This document shows positions 26,501-41,380 of a DNA stretch of 64,000 bases, in pieces; positions within the stretch are counted from its first letter, which is position 1, and each line of letters starts with the position of its first letter. A program made the position numbers and the translations under genes. The notes under the pieces are model-generated. The model was not told the DNA's origin. It searched no databases and worked only from the letters and a program-made list of their open reading frames with translations. This stretch comes from Baylisascaris procyonis (lineage: Eukaryota > Nematoda > Chromadorea > Rhabditida > Ascarididae): positions 4,002,501 to 4,066,500 of the forward strand of contig JAZARR010000179.1 in NCBI GenBank assembly GCA_037389465.1, in the 5' to 3' direction.

Positions 26501-29500
26501 GTCTTGCTAGAAGCTTATCACCTCATCCGAGAAAAAGAGGAAAATTCGATACTCTATGAGAGAGAAAAGGCGATTCGGTACATGCAGTAAACCAACTCAA
26601 ACCAACTTTTTTTCAACATATCTTCGTGATAACAATTTGTAACGTCTGACAAGCTGTAAACACTCCCCTCTCCCCTCCTGCACACCGCCAAGTTTCCTGG
26701 AAGATAACTTAGCAATGATTTTCCTGAGCCCTTGAAACTACTCCGTCGTCATACTCAAGAGTACTGCCTCCACGCATACCATGTAACTGTTATTGCTTGA
26801 TCAATTTAAAGCTTTAACTGGTGGCTCAAACGACGCATTCTGATGTCAGTTCTACTATCTCTTTGCGTCATCACTGAGCACAGATGTCCCTATCTTATTA
26901 TCTTCATCCACCACATGGCATCGAACCAAAGTCGCAACTATCCATTATAGTGCATCACAATGCCACTGCGCCATTCGCATTGCCATCAAGCCGTGGCATT
27001 TCTGGTTTCTATACCTGTCAGCAATGAAATACGTTTACCTCAGAAATAATAAGCTTTTCCGCAAGCACTAATGAATTGGACATTTTTCAAATATCGAATT
27101 TCTTTTAGTTTATTCCTGCTGGCTCAATCATAGTGTTTTCACTATGGAAGATTGATGCGCACTCATGGATCATTCCTTTTGCATTTGCAAGCAAATTATG
27201 TCAATAAAAGTGCTTCAAATTTTGATCTCTATTTACAAGTTTTATCAATTCAAAAAGCATATGAGGAGCATTTATTTCAATCATCACAACTCTAATATTT
27301 ATTGTTATATATTTTGTTGGTTAGTGAATAAATTGCTATCGATTCGATGCTTTTTTTATTCAACCTTTCCCCTCCCCCTCCTCCTTTCTCCACTAATAAT
27401 TCTATTCATTTTAGGTTATGGGGCAAATGCTCCCGATTCGGTAATTGGCCGTCTATTCATATTTTTATATATTCTTTTCGGTATACCGCTATATTTAATT
27501 ACGATGGCTGATTTGGTAAGTTTGAAAATGTTCTAAATATTTGCTTCCCATATTTTTTTTTTTTTTTTGCAAATCACTTACCTTATCAACTAAATAGCAA
27601 CATGTGATCTCAACAAATAGAAATACGCTTAAGTTTTGGAAGAAAAAAGTACCCAGACGGGTAAGAAATTTTCATAGGGAATTTGTGGAGGGAGGAGTAG
27701 GAAAGAAGGAGGATATCTGAACAGGAAGAATGCTTCGTTTTTGTTTCCAACCTTACAAAACAACCTAAATACAACGCGAATATTAGACATGGTGTATACT
27801 TATCTCCTTAGGTAAGTAATCACAGGTAGCTGCCATACCTTTAATTAATTCTTATTTTTGGACAAATTCGTATTGCCAAGTTTAATGATTGACGCTTATT
27901 AGTTGACTTTAGAAATTTTATTGCATTAAAAATTTTTTATAATATGTTTATATGTCTTTGAGATTTGAACATAGAAAACCAAAAGTCTTCTCTGTCGTTA
28001 AGGTTTCTGTGATGTATTTGCGAATTGAATTTGCCCAGAACAATGTTTGATCTATGGTGAACTCAATTTTACAATTGCGAACTAATAGGAAGTAATCAAT
28101 TATGATGGATCTTAACGAGTGGATGAAAAAAGATCCTTCCAAATACTAAGGTTTAAATGAAATATGAGTGGATGTTTCAGCTGTATTGGCCGGATTTTCG
28201 TTCTGGATTATGGAAAATCGGTTGCATGGCAGCTGAGTGAGCAAACAATCATGTGAACATTAAATAAAAATTAGCGATCAGTGAATGAACGTGACAATTG
28301 CTATGGTTGAATGGTAATAAGAGCGTTCTTTCAAATATGGTTTGCAGGCAAAATTTTGTACTGAAGCTATGAATCGTACCTATACGGAATTTCTCAAATT
28401 TCGATATAATTTACATCGTAGCTATCGGCGATGGAAAAGTGGGCACCAACGTCGTGATAGCGTTGCAATCGGTGAAGTGATTATCGCTGGTGGTGAAGAT
28501 GAGGTTAACATTTGTAGTACATCTTAGTATACGAAGCCAAGAATGAGGGGTAAGGATGGGGTATGGAGGAAGAGAATTGAGACCATAGACCAGAGTTCTT
28601 CCTTTTATGAACTTATTGCAAAGAAAAATTTCTAAATTTTGTTTGTTCTTCTCAAATCTCATCCAGATTGCACTGAAAAAATCTCCAAAATTACTTTCTT
28701 TGCCATTCCATGAGTGTTGCCTTCAACATTTCCTTTCAAATTATAAACTCTTTCATTAATCGCCAATTCTTTTCTTTTTCGATCTCAGGATTAGTGCTTG
28801 GAATTCATCGATGTGCTGATCTTACTTATGGAATAGCCAGTGTAACATATCAACCCATCTACAAATATAGAAGCATGAAATTTGTATAATTCATTTCTTT
28901 AGGTTATAAGAAAACGAATACTACAAGTTATTCATTGATATATCTTTTTTTTTCTATTCATCTAATAAGCGGAAATCGTTTGCCAAATCGCTTTTGTTGA
29001 TTTTGCCATCCCTTTACTTGAATTATTATTAAATTTACAACCAATTAAAGTTGAAATTCTTAAAAATTGTGCACTTTTTATTGCTAATTATTTGTACGCT
29101 CTGAGCGGGAAATAGGAGGTGAGATCAGGAATTCCCACCGAATACCCTCTCATCTCGAATCATCCCGCCACCCCTCAAAATCCCATCTCTTCACAATAGC
29201 CGTCCACAGTAGTCCAATAGTCGACTTCACTGGTTTACTAGAGATTGAAAATAGCTTTTCAGAGGTTACCTCTTTTGTTACCACCAAATGGAACCTTTTT
29301 TTTTCAATTTCAGGTCGCCGAATTTATATGGACACATTTAGAGAGCACAAAATTTGTAGAGGTACCATTTTTGTTGATTTATATATCGTTGTTGCTCTAC
29401 GTTCTTGTTGCCACCTATCTCGTCTCATCGATTGAGGGGTGGAGCAATTACGATGGTTTCTATTTTTTGATGATGTCCGTGCTCACTATTGGTTTTGGAG

Positions 29501-32500
29501 GTATTAATTTCTTTTTAATCTTGCTTTTTTCAACAACTTCATTGATTACTAGCAGTTACTTACTAGTATACTTCTTATTAAAACGTTGTTTTTAAACTAT
29601 CAAAATTATCAATTATAGAGAATGATTTAAATAAATTTGAAATAAAGATGATATTATTTGAATATGCAAATTCGAGTGGCATAAGCGAATGATATTATTT
29701 GAAAATGACATAAGCGAATGATGATATTATTTGAAATTCGAGTGGCACTAATCATTAGTATGGTGATTGTTAATGGAATTAAGCTGATAAGTAGATAATC
29801 GGCAATAAAAATGCAAATTTGAGAACTAACTATATTACTGCAATTTTATTAATTGGATTTTAGCAATTTTGGTATATCATTTCTATGAATATCTATTTCT
29901 ATGAATTGCATTGTTTTTTTTTTCGCAATTATTCATTGCATTGCAATGTCACAAATCTTATTCCTATCTGTTCTAATTTCATTCGATGACAACTGATTTA
30001 GAGAAGATCACCTTAGATAGAGACGCCATTAATCAGTTAGCTTTTTCTTAATTTTATAAGCGAAATTCAATGATTTCCTTTAATTTATACCGCTAAAAAA
30101 TAAAGAAAAATAAAGTAATGCATTAAATAGTACTCAATACATCTACCGAAATTGATGGGAAAGGAAACCGAAACAGTATTTATTATCTTTTAATAAATTC
30201 TATTTTAAATTTGTGATAGAAACGAGAGAAATGTTATTTACAGATCTAGTGCCACGAAATCAAACATTTATTCTCGTAACATTATTTATTATTCTTGTGG
30301 GATTAATTTTAATGACGACAACAATCGACGTCGTTGGTGCATATTATATTGATAGGCTACATTTCTTTGGAAGACGTCTCGAAACGCAGGTATCGTTGCG
30401 GTTTTTCCTGCTATCTCATCTGATGTGTACCAAAGTCCGAGTCCGAAGTCCTGGTCTAATAGGCGAGAACTTCTTGACCAAGATCTATTCGATAAAAAAT
30501 CTTGGCCAAGATTAGAGCCATCTCATCTGATGCCAAATTTGCAGCAACAGATCAGAGTTTCAGTGAGAAGCCGTATCACCCATCACTTCTTTCCATTCAA
30601 AGTTTTACCATCATCAGCTTTTCTCAGATCTTTCCGAAGTTCCTCCGAATATGAGGACTGCGGCTTCCTCCTCTTGCTCTACTCGTGCATTCCTCACTTG
30701 CGCTTTTCCCACTGATAGGTAGTCGTAGGAAACACAAATAAAAAATAATGACATTTGGAAGTGTCAGTATAGTTCAATGGCAGATCATCAGTCCGGAAAT
30801 TTGAAGGTAGCGGGTTCATACGCACTCACGGACATCGTCTTTAGTAATGCTCAAAAATAAAAATTTATTATTGACTATAGAAGTGATTGCATATTGTCAC
30901 TGTCTTTTATAGGTTGTATTAAGAAATAAAAATCCTTGAGAATACTCTCGATCCATGAAGGATAAAGAGAGGATAATGGATGATGGATTGTGGTTCTTTA
31001 TTAATCAATCAAAAATACTTAAAATGCAAATTTTATAGGATCCACTTGCATGGTTGAAAGCTGTACAGCAAAAACGTATTGAAGCAATGAAACGAGAAGC
31101 TATGAGGAAACTATTTGAAACTGTCACCGCATTGCAGCATTTACACTTTGGCAGTTCGTTGTTTTGTTTTTTGTTTTTTTTTTTTTTGATGCATTTACAA
31201 TGTATTTCAATAATAAAGAAATTTTTCGATGGGTTAGATTACCGATCTATGGTATTCCCATGGGAAATGATTATAACTGATAGGAAACTTCAAAGGGCAA
31301 TTACCTTATTTGAAAGTTTGAAGTTATTCGTTGTAGCAGTTTCCTTCTCAAATTAGCATACAGCATCCGCATACATCTCATGCTCTCTTACAAAAGTAAG
31401 ATTATGAGTTATTCTATGAGTTACTGGTGGAGACTTGTCAAAAATGACGATTACGAGCATCTAAATTTGAATCCAATTTATGATCTCTAGTTGCCGTCTG
31501 GACATAATAGATGCAGCTTACAAGATATGATTGCCATGTTTAGTGAAAATGCAAGGTGCAATATATATATGTATATATGTTTATTTATTTATTTATTCTT
31601 TTATTTTTTATTCACATATTTATGCAAAATATAGCGTGTTTTTGTTTATTTCTTTAATTTTGTTCACATATTATGCAAAAACGCTAAGGAATAGTATATT
31701 TCTCTATATGAAACATCTAGAAATATGCTGAGAAACGACTCCGACTCCAATACGCCATAAATTTTTCCTGGGATGGTAGATTGAATGAAGAGCACAATTT
31801 ACAGATTATCAAAGCATGAATAATATTTTATCTTCGAATGGGGATAGCAGTAATGCCATAAGGTTAGCAGGTAAGTATTTCATTACATTTTCTAAAATTC
31901 GTTGAAAATTTTTTGGCGCAAAGATATTGAAAGAATTTTTCTTTTTTTTCATTCTTAGAATCTTCATGCACAATCAGTGAGTAACAATTTTGCATAATGA
32001 CATTAAAAATTCAAATCATGTCAATTTCTTTTTCAAATTTTTTATGGACCGTTCTCAATTTTTTTCATTTTTTTTTTCAGTTTTTTTCCAAATATTTATA
32101 AATTTTTCCTCGATTTTTAAAGTTATATTTTAAAGGACAACAAGTTGATTTTAATCATAAAAAATAAGCATTCGATTGATTCTTGAGGAAAAAACATTCA
32201 AATAAACTATGATATTAAACGCTAATAAAAGAGTTGTATAAATTGAATTATGAGTGGCCGAATGATCTTTCTAAGATCCACCACAATCGCCACGTGGCAT
32301 TATTGCAATGAATGCGACTGCTGAATCAGTTATGTTGAAATGGGAACCACCACTTTATGTAGATGAAGGCAAACGATATTGGTATACACTTTCATATAAA
32401 ACAAGGTATGCTATTTGATTTATTTACGGTATTTGTTTATTACCGAAATATAATGACTTTGATAACTAATAAATAATCTCGATTTTATTTTTCAAAATTT

Positions 32501-34587
32501 TCCAAAATCTGCTCACTTTTTCATAAAAATTATGCTTTATTTATAAAGTTCAATTTTTTTATCGAATTTTTCTTCATCTACTAATAGTTTATTCATTCTT
32601 AAACGCTTTGAAATTAGCGATGAAACATTATTTTTAATTTGAGATAATTGAATTTTTAAGATTTTCAATAAAACTAATTTAGTCTATAAAATGACTTCGA
32701 TTTTTAAATTTCTTTTATTTAAGGACACCACAAGGAATTAGCAATCCATTGACTGTAATTGATTTCATCAATACTCCATCGTATGAAGTACAAGGATTGC
32801 GCTCATTTACACTCTATGAATTTTCGGTGGTTACAACTACACGATACGGAAGTAGTAAACCTGTTAGATGTCAAGAGTATACAGGTACGATACACATTAG
32901 CTTCTTTAAATTACGTTTGTCGAATGAAAGCGTCTGCCTAAACACCATTGTAGTCTAAGTAGTTTTTTGAGAGAGCACCTCGAAGTCCATTATGCTTACA
33001 TAAGTAGATAGATACACTTCTATCTGTCCTGTATCTGTCCTCCGCCTCCCCCCTTCCATCCTCTGTTCACCTCCTCTTCTCATCGTTGAATAACATAGCC
33101 TGAAATTGCCAACAATTTGTTTCTCATTACAAACCTACTAGCATGCCCGTTTATTTCGTTTTTTTTCATAGCCATTTTTGTTGAAACTAAATTTCCTGCT
33201 AATTCTTATCTCTATTTTAATATCGCTACCAACTCGTAATTAGGCAAACCTTTGATGAACTTTATAAAAAAATTTGTTCCAATGTTTTTTTTTAAATTCC
33301 ACCAATTTCATCGATTATTTAGAGCCATGTACTGTACCTCAGTCGTTACGTCTGGATGCAGTTAGCAGTGAGACGGCAACGTTTTCATGGAGAGCACCGA
33401 GGAAGAATAATGGCCCTGAGGTTATCATCCTATCACAGGATATTGTTGTTGTTGTTGCTGTTGTTGTCTTTACTTGTTTCTTTGCTTGAAAGTCAGCAAA
33501 ACTTATACAAAAGCGGCCTCGTTTTATTGGAATATTATTTTCGGCATTTCGGAATGCGCTCCGCCAGAGTCAAGTCACTTAAAGTGTAGCTTGAGGTTAT
33601 AGTCAGACTTCTCTCTTTTTACTCGTTGAGGTTACGTTACTCCTCAGCTTTTTGAAGAAATTACATTGTTGAATTGTCGTTGATTGTTTTTACAGTTGCC
33701 ACCCATCTGCACTTAAAGATTTTATTCGCATTCTATGGCTAATACTATGATTGTCTGAACGATGTTGTAAAATAATCTCATATTTTTATTTGCTTCAGAG
33801 TTATGTAATCCAATTTACACAAGAGCCAGCGCCACAATTTCATTATTGGAGGCGATATCGTTGTGGCAATTCGAAAAGGTTTACAATCACGGATCTTGCA
33901 CCTGATACAACGTAAGGTTCCATCTTCTTGAATTTTTTTGCGCCACTTTTCGATTTGTTTCAGTGATAAAAATGACTCTATCTTTTGCTGTGTTCTTGAA
34001 CTCTGAGATTTAATCGCGTTGTTTGTCTCAGATGAATTCTTATTGCACTTATTTGAAGTGAATGTTCGAGAATTTGTTTGCATAGGAACGGGTTCCTGAT
34101 CATACAACTGAGATGGGTGCGTGGGTTTATTTGTTAATATATTACGGTATTGCAAATCCTACTAAACATTGAAGTTGTTTAGATTGATTTGAGTTATTCC
34201 AATCATATCTTTCACTTTTGATCAGTAGATTGGATTTGCTTCCACAAAAACTGGATCGTACTTCACTGACCTGAAATAATCCAGAATTGTCCGTCATTAT
34301 CCAAAAATTTTGATATAGGGGGTAGGGGAAGGGGTGTAATGTAATGTTGGGTTAAAGCAGTGGAATGCTTAAGTATGTAAAAGATATACTATTATAGGTA
34401 TATTATGTGCGTTTCGGCCGAGCATAATTTTGGACTCGCAGCTATGTCGAAAAGTCTTCGTTTCAAGACAAAACAATGGTGGTGTGAAGATGAAGGTAGC
34501 AGTCAGGTGGTACCACCGTTCATCCCATTATATAAGATGGATACTGCGAGTAGCGATGTGGCTAGCACAACTTCCGCTATCAGATAG
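23560..34587 (+). CDS. TWK-type two-pore-domain K+ channel with C-terminal FN3 domains
   Basis: Potassium-selective leak channel subunit of the K2P/TWK family; such subunits dimerise in the plasma membrane and set resting potential. Exons, all in agreeing phase: 23560-23711, 24525-24655, 25274-25427, 26296-26380, 27415-27515, 28348-28503, 29314-29500, 30244-30389, 31039-31153, 31805-31870, 32276-32405, 32724-32884, 33323-33420, 33799-33911, 34398-34587 (stop TAG). Order of parts: TM1 ([14 protein letters not shown]); extracellular cap with an N-V-T glycosylation site; first pore TLTSIGYGAN split over exons 4/5; TM2 ([16 protein letters not shown]); basic cytosolic loop; TM3; second pore VLTIGFGDLVPRN split over exons 7/8; TM4; a [20 protein letters not shown] linker typical of TWK channels. 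Two fibronectin type III domains follow in frame. At least 660 residues; the true N-terminus is upstream or within 23358-23560 and is not resolved. The exon 1 edge is the least certain. Possible poly(A) signal AATAAA at 34651. Confidence 0.92.
26640..27000 (-). mobile_element. tRNA-derived SINE-like element in a channel intron
   Basis: Read on the minus strand, the block contains an A-box-like TGGCGCAGTGG (complement of 26963-26973) and a B-box GGTTCGATGCC (complement of 26917-26927) at tRNA spacing. A GC-richer unrelated body follows toward 26,640. It lies inside the intron 26381-27414, antisense to the channel. The exact ends and target-site duplications are not defined. A working tRNA is unlikely because the acceptor arms do not pair. 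Confidence 0.5.
29640..29760. repeat. Imperfect tandem repeat in a channel intron
   Basis: The core GATATTATTTGAA occurs three times (about 29,650, 29,690 and 29,723), interspersed with ATTCGAGTGGCA and CATAAGCGAATG motifs that are each present twice. It is a small rearranged duplication inside intron 29501-30243. Confidence 0.75.
30765..30830 (+). other. tRNA-like pol III box pair in a channel intron
   Basis: TAGTTCAATGG (30770-30780) resembles an A-box and GGTTCATACGC (30813-30823) resembles a B-box, separated as in a tRNA gene, with a GTCCGGAAATTTGAAGG anticodon-arm-like middle. Flanking acceptor arms do not pair, so this is a tRNA pseudogene or the head of a SINE. Confidence 0.4.
31805..34587 (+). 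other. Two tandem fibronectin type III domains in the channel gene
   Basis: This is the 3' part of the channel gene. Domain 1 is encoded by 32276-32405 plus 32724-32884: [12 protein letters not shown], the core Trp in SVMLKWEPP, then [20 protein letters not shown] with the FN3 Tyr and the small-residue turn. Domain 2 is encoded by 33323-33420, 33799-33911 and 34398-34587: [19 protein letters not shown], then [20 protein letters not shown], the classic L-x-P-x-T-x-Y-x-V signature, then the stop after a short Ser/Thr-rich tail. The join to the channel part uses exon 31039-31153 (donor GTTCGT) and the small exon 31805-31870, with matching phase 1. The donor is not strong, so separate transcripts remain possible. 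I see no start codon, promoter or signal peptide for a separate FN3 gene. Confidence 0.85.
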
Positions 34588-37500
34588 GCGATACTTCATC
34601 ATAACATCTCATTCGCCATTACGAATAAGTGTTCGCGTAAAAGACATCAAAATAAAATTGTTATCGGGTGTTTTTTCTTACTTGAAAGGGGTAAGATGGA
34701 GGTAGGAGAGGGGAAGGATGACTATATGTCCTTAAGGAATCTATATTAATCAACATTGCTCAGTTAATTATTTAAAGTTTTATTGTCATTATTATACTTA
34801 GATACATATTATTCTTGGAACAATTCGCTAGTGCAACCCTTCTGGACGATTGAGGATAGTCGGATTCTATATGGGTAGGGGAGGCATTTCCTATTTCAGT
34901 ATTACTATATTCGATAAATTCATAGTGAAGTTCATGAAAACTCTTCACAATTGCTCAAATCTCTTTGCTTTTCATAGGCGTATCGTTATAGCGTTTGAAT
35001 TTACACATAATTTTGTATCATTATCGATTTCAAATTTTATTGATTTTTTAAAAATTTTTTAGTTTCAAATATATATATGGATATTATTTCTCCATTTTTT
35101 TAAGTAATCGATTCTCTACTGCCACATTTTAGAAATGCTAATTTTACAGTATTTGTTTTATGACTATTAAAAGAAAAATTTGCATAAACCATTTGTAATT
35201 TTGCATAAAACCATATCATTAGATATTTTTTTATCAATCATTGTTGATAGAAAATTTTTACTAAATTCTTTAGTGCATTTTTGAGATGATCTGATTTTAT
35301 TGCAGATAAATTGGTATGCCTTTGTTATAAGAGATTTATTTTATTTTGAATTCTCTGTAATAATGCAGTGGGCTCCTCCGTCTCCTCTCTCCTTTCCCCT
35401 CCCCTCTCCTCTCCTCTCATTCCAGGCGCAAATGTCATGTCACGAAGTTTGCAGCAGTGAACGTCCCATGAGTGTTTCTCACTCGAATATCCTCGTGCGC
35501 AATACATTTTCTCGGCGTATTCTCATTCCTTTCCTTTACTAATCCAAAAATTATACAAAATGCGCATCTATCGTAAGTTTCTGCATCTACAGTAATCTCT
35601 GACTTCATTCGCTGCATCTATGATGTTCGAACAATACAATCCACAAACGCATTCCCTATTTTCATCCACATATCATCTATTGATGAAGAAATTTTTTTAT
35701 TATTATTAAAGCAATAAAGATCTTATCTCATTGTATATTTTATCGTTTATTTCATCTATGTTGCTGCCTTTCATCGATAATTTGAAAGCAAAAATATTTC
35801 TTTTAAAATATTTATCTTTTTTTTTTTATTGGTTTCTATCATATTTCAAGTTTATTTCACTGCTCTAATATATTTCAAATTTTTCTGTATTTATTGTATT
35901 TGTTCAATGCGTATCGTTCATTGTGACGATTTCGTTATTATTTTCTCATTGAATTTTAATATTTTTATAGTGTTATATGTTTGTAAAAGTGATCATGCAT
36001 TAATAATTTTTGCACCTAAATGAAAGAGAAATTTTGCAATGAATTATAAAATGTTTGATAATAACAATAATAATAATTGAGACGATTCAACTTGTTATAC
36101 TGTTTGTTTAGAGCGAATTAACATGCTATTGAGTTTATTTACCATAACACATTTTCATGTTTCATATCTACAGTACTAATATCGAAATAATAATCTACAG
36201 TAATAATATCGAAGAAAGCGAGTTGTCAATACAGTATCACAAAATATTTGAATACATTCACGGATAATGATAAGATAAGGTGGGAAAGGGGGGGGGGGGG
36301 ACTTTGGCTAAACATTTCTTCATAAGTTCCGAAATTGCCCAGTCATTCATCGTTATATCATTTCAGTGGTTGAGCGGATTCGCCGTTTTATGCTATCAGA
36401 TAACAATCGATATTTATCAGCAGGGCAGTTACTTCTATTAGAATAGTGTTGATTCTTAACTAAACTTTTTGCATTCAATTTCAATTCAATTATATTTATG
36501 CAAATAAATATGATGTGACCATGTTTCTACCTTATCACTAGACTCCAGTCATCAATAAATATCAAAGCGTTTAGGTGGACAATGTCCACCTAAACGGATA
36601 GAGTGGATTTCGCAGTGAATGCGGTGAAACTCAACCAGATGGAAGAGCAACTTGTCAATGATAACGAATAGTTATGACATGCCTTGAAATTCCTTCTTAT
36701 CACTAAAAAAGTTCGTTACATTTCATGGTATAGTTGGTGTCCATCGCAATAGCGATTGGTCGCTTCTTTCTGAACGTGGTGATGCGCAAACAAAATTTTT
36801 TCAAATTTTATTCTAACGTTGAGGTTATTCACATTAATAAGTGATATATTTCAAAATAATATTTGCATTAACGATAAATGGAATCAGTTTTTTTTTGAAT
36901 TTGGTTTTTTTTTAATTTTAAACTTTAATTTTTATGAAAATTTTTTAGCCACTTTGAATTTTTTTCGATTTTGAATCATGCAAATTTTTATCAACGATAT
37001 TTCCCATTGTGAAATTAATCTTTATTGTTTTCATTTAAGTGAATCCTAGGCGGACTTATCAATGTCATCTAGTGAAGTTCAGAATCATCTGAATTCACTC
37101 ATCTACGATCAGGCTTGTTTTTTCTCTTTCTTTTTCTTAGTGTCATTTATACATTTTCTTTTTAATTGCTAATTCGATGCAAATTTATTCGTTGCATGAT
37201 TCACCTGACGATCCACCCATATGCAAAAGATCGACGCCGATCTGCCGAGTTCGATTTACATTTCTACTCGACTTTTTAGCAGCTAACATTTGCGGCAGTA
37301 ACGTTCAGGTTGTTAGCCCTCGTGCACCCGTAGCAGCGGTTTGCCTCTTCGCGTTTAGCCGAGATGGTCACTGAGGATCAGATACGCAGTTATTACCCCT
37401 TACCTACTGGGAGCCTTTCCAGCATGGTAGGACCCGAGAGAGCATGAAGCTCCGCTGATATAGCCTCCCAGAACCCGTTAGATGCGGTCGTAACAATTAC

Positions 37501-37794
37501 TAATGAAGAAATCTTCCTAAAACAGTAAACGGTTTTATATCCTAACCTATGATGGTCTTTGCAATAATATTTAGGTCCTTTTGCAATAATACTCATACCC
37601 TAATCTATGATGGCTAATTGGTTTAATACTTACCGTATATATTTTTCAAAATTCTTTCCACAAAGATCATTTACTCCTAATAACGTTTGACTTCTCTATT
37701 TATAAAAAAAATAATTCGCTTAATTTTCATATTTTGCATAACTCGGAATATTTCAATATTTGTATAAATATTCGATATATCGAATATTTTTCAG
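34588..37794. other. Intergenic region between the two + strand genes
   Basis: It holds the 3' end of the channel gene (possible AATAAA at 34651), T-rich DNA, a CT-rich tract at about 35,376-35,415, a G13 run at 36,288-36,300, a long palindrome at 36,568-36,596 (listed separately), and a GC-richer block at about 37,190-37,500 resembling a decayed repeat. A candidate start codon for the next gene is ATG at 37062 (MSSSEVQNHL), but no convincing donor joins it to the first secure exon. Confidence 0.5.
36568..36596. repeat. 29-bp perfect palindrome
   Basis: CGTTTAGGTGGACA (36568-36581), one A, then its exact reverse complement TGTCCACCTAAACG (36583-36596). Fourteen-bp arms with a single-base spacer are far beyond chance for DNA of this composition. 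It could be a dyad binding site or the fused tips of a small inverted-repeat element. Confidence 0.9.
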
Positions 37795-40939
<3,145 letters not shown>

Positions 40940-41380
40940 GTGATGCATTGACTGATAGAAATTAAACACCTCTCTCTCTCTCTCTCAAAAAAAAAAACCA
41001 GCCTCATTCAAACAAGCAGTTGTTGGCGAACAATTCGCATTATGAACAATAATGAAAGAAAAAACATTACTCAGCTAAAGCGCAATTTCCGTTAAGCTTG
41101 AAAAAAAGCTTGAAAATGTCTAACTTTTTGAGCTTGAAAACTTGAAAGCTTGAATAAATGTGATGCAACCTTTTTGATATCAAAAGAGGGGTTTTATATT
41201 TTGGGAAAATTAAAAAATCAAAGAAAAACGCTTGCCAGTCAGCTGGAAATGCAGTGATTTGCATTTTTGCAATTGACGTTATTATAATGAAATTACATTG
41301 GTAATGCATAAGTGGCACATATTAAAGAATTAATAGTAAAATATCATTTAATATTCGGTGCAATTTTTTCTAACTATAAG

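Noticed and set aside
30213..30515. Reading the TM4 exon from 30220 so that the second filter is GFG-E
   Set aside because: An acceptor at 30243 in the same phase gives GFGDLVPRN, the canonical K2P second-pore sequence, so the downstream site was chosen.
37177..37374. Possible first exon of the REEP-like gene (MQIYSLHDSPDDPP)
   Set aside because: Contains three in-frame Cys and repeat-like GC-rich DNA, has no donor in phase with 37795, and the flanks resemble a decayed repeat.
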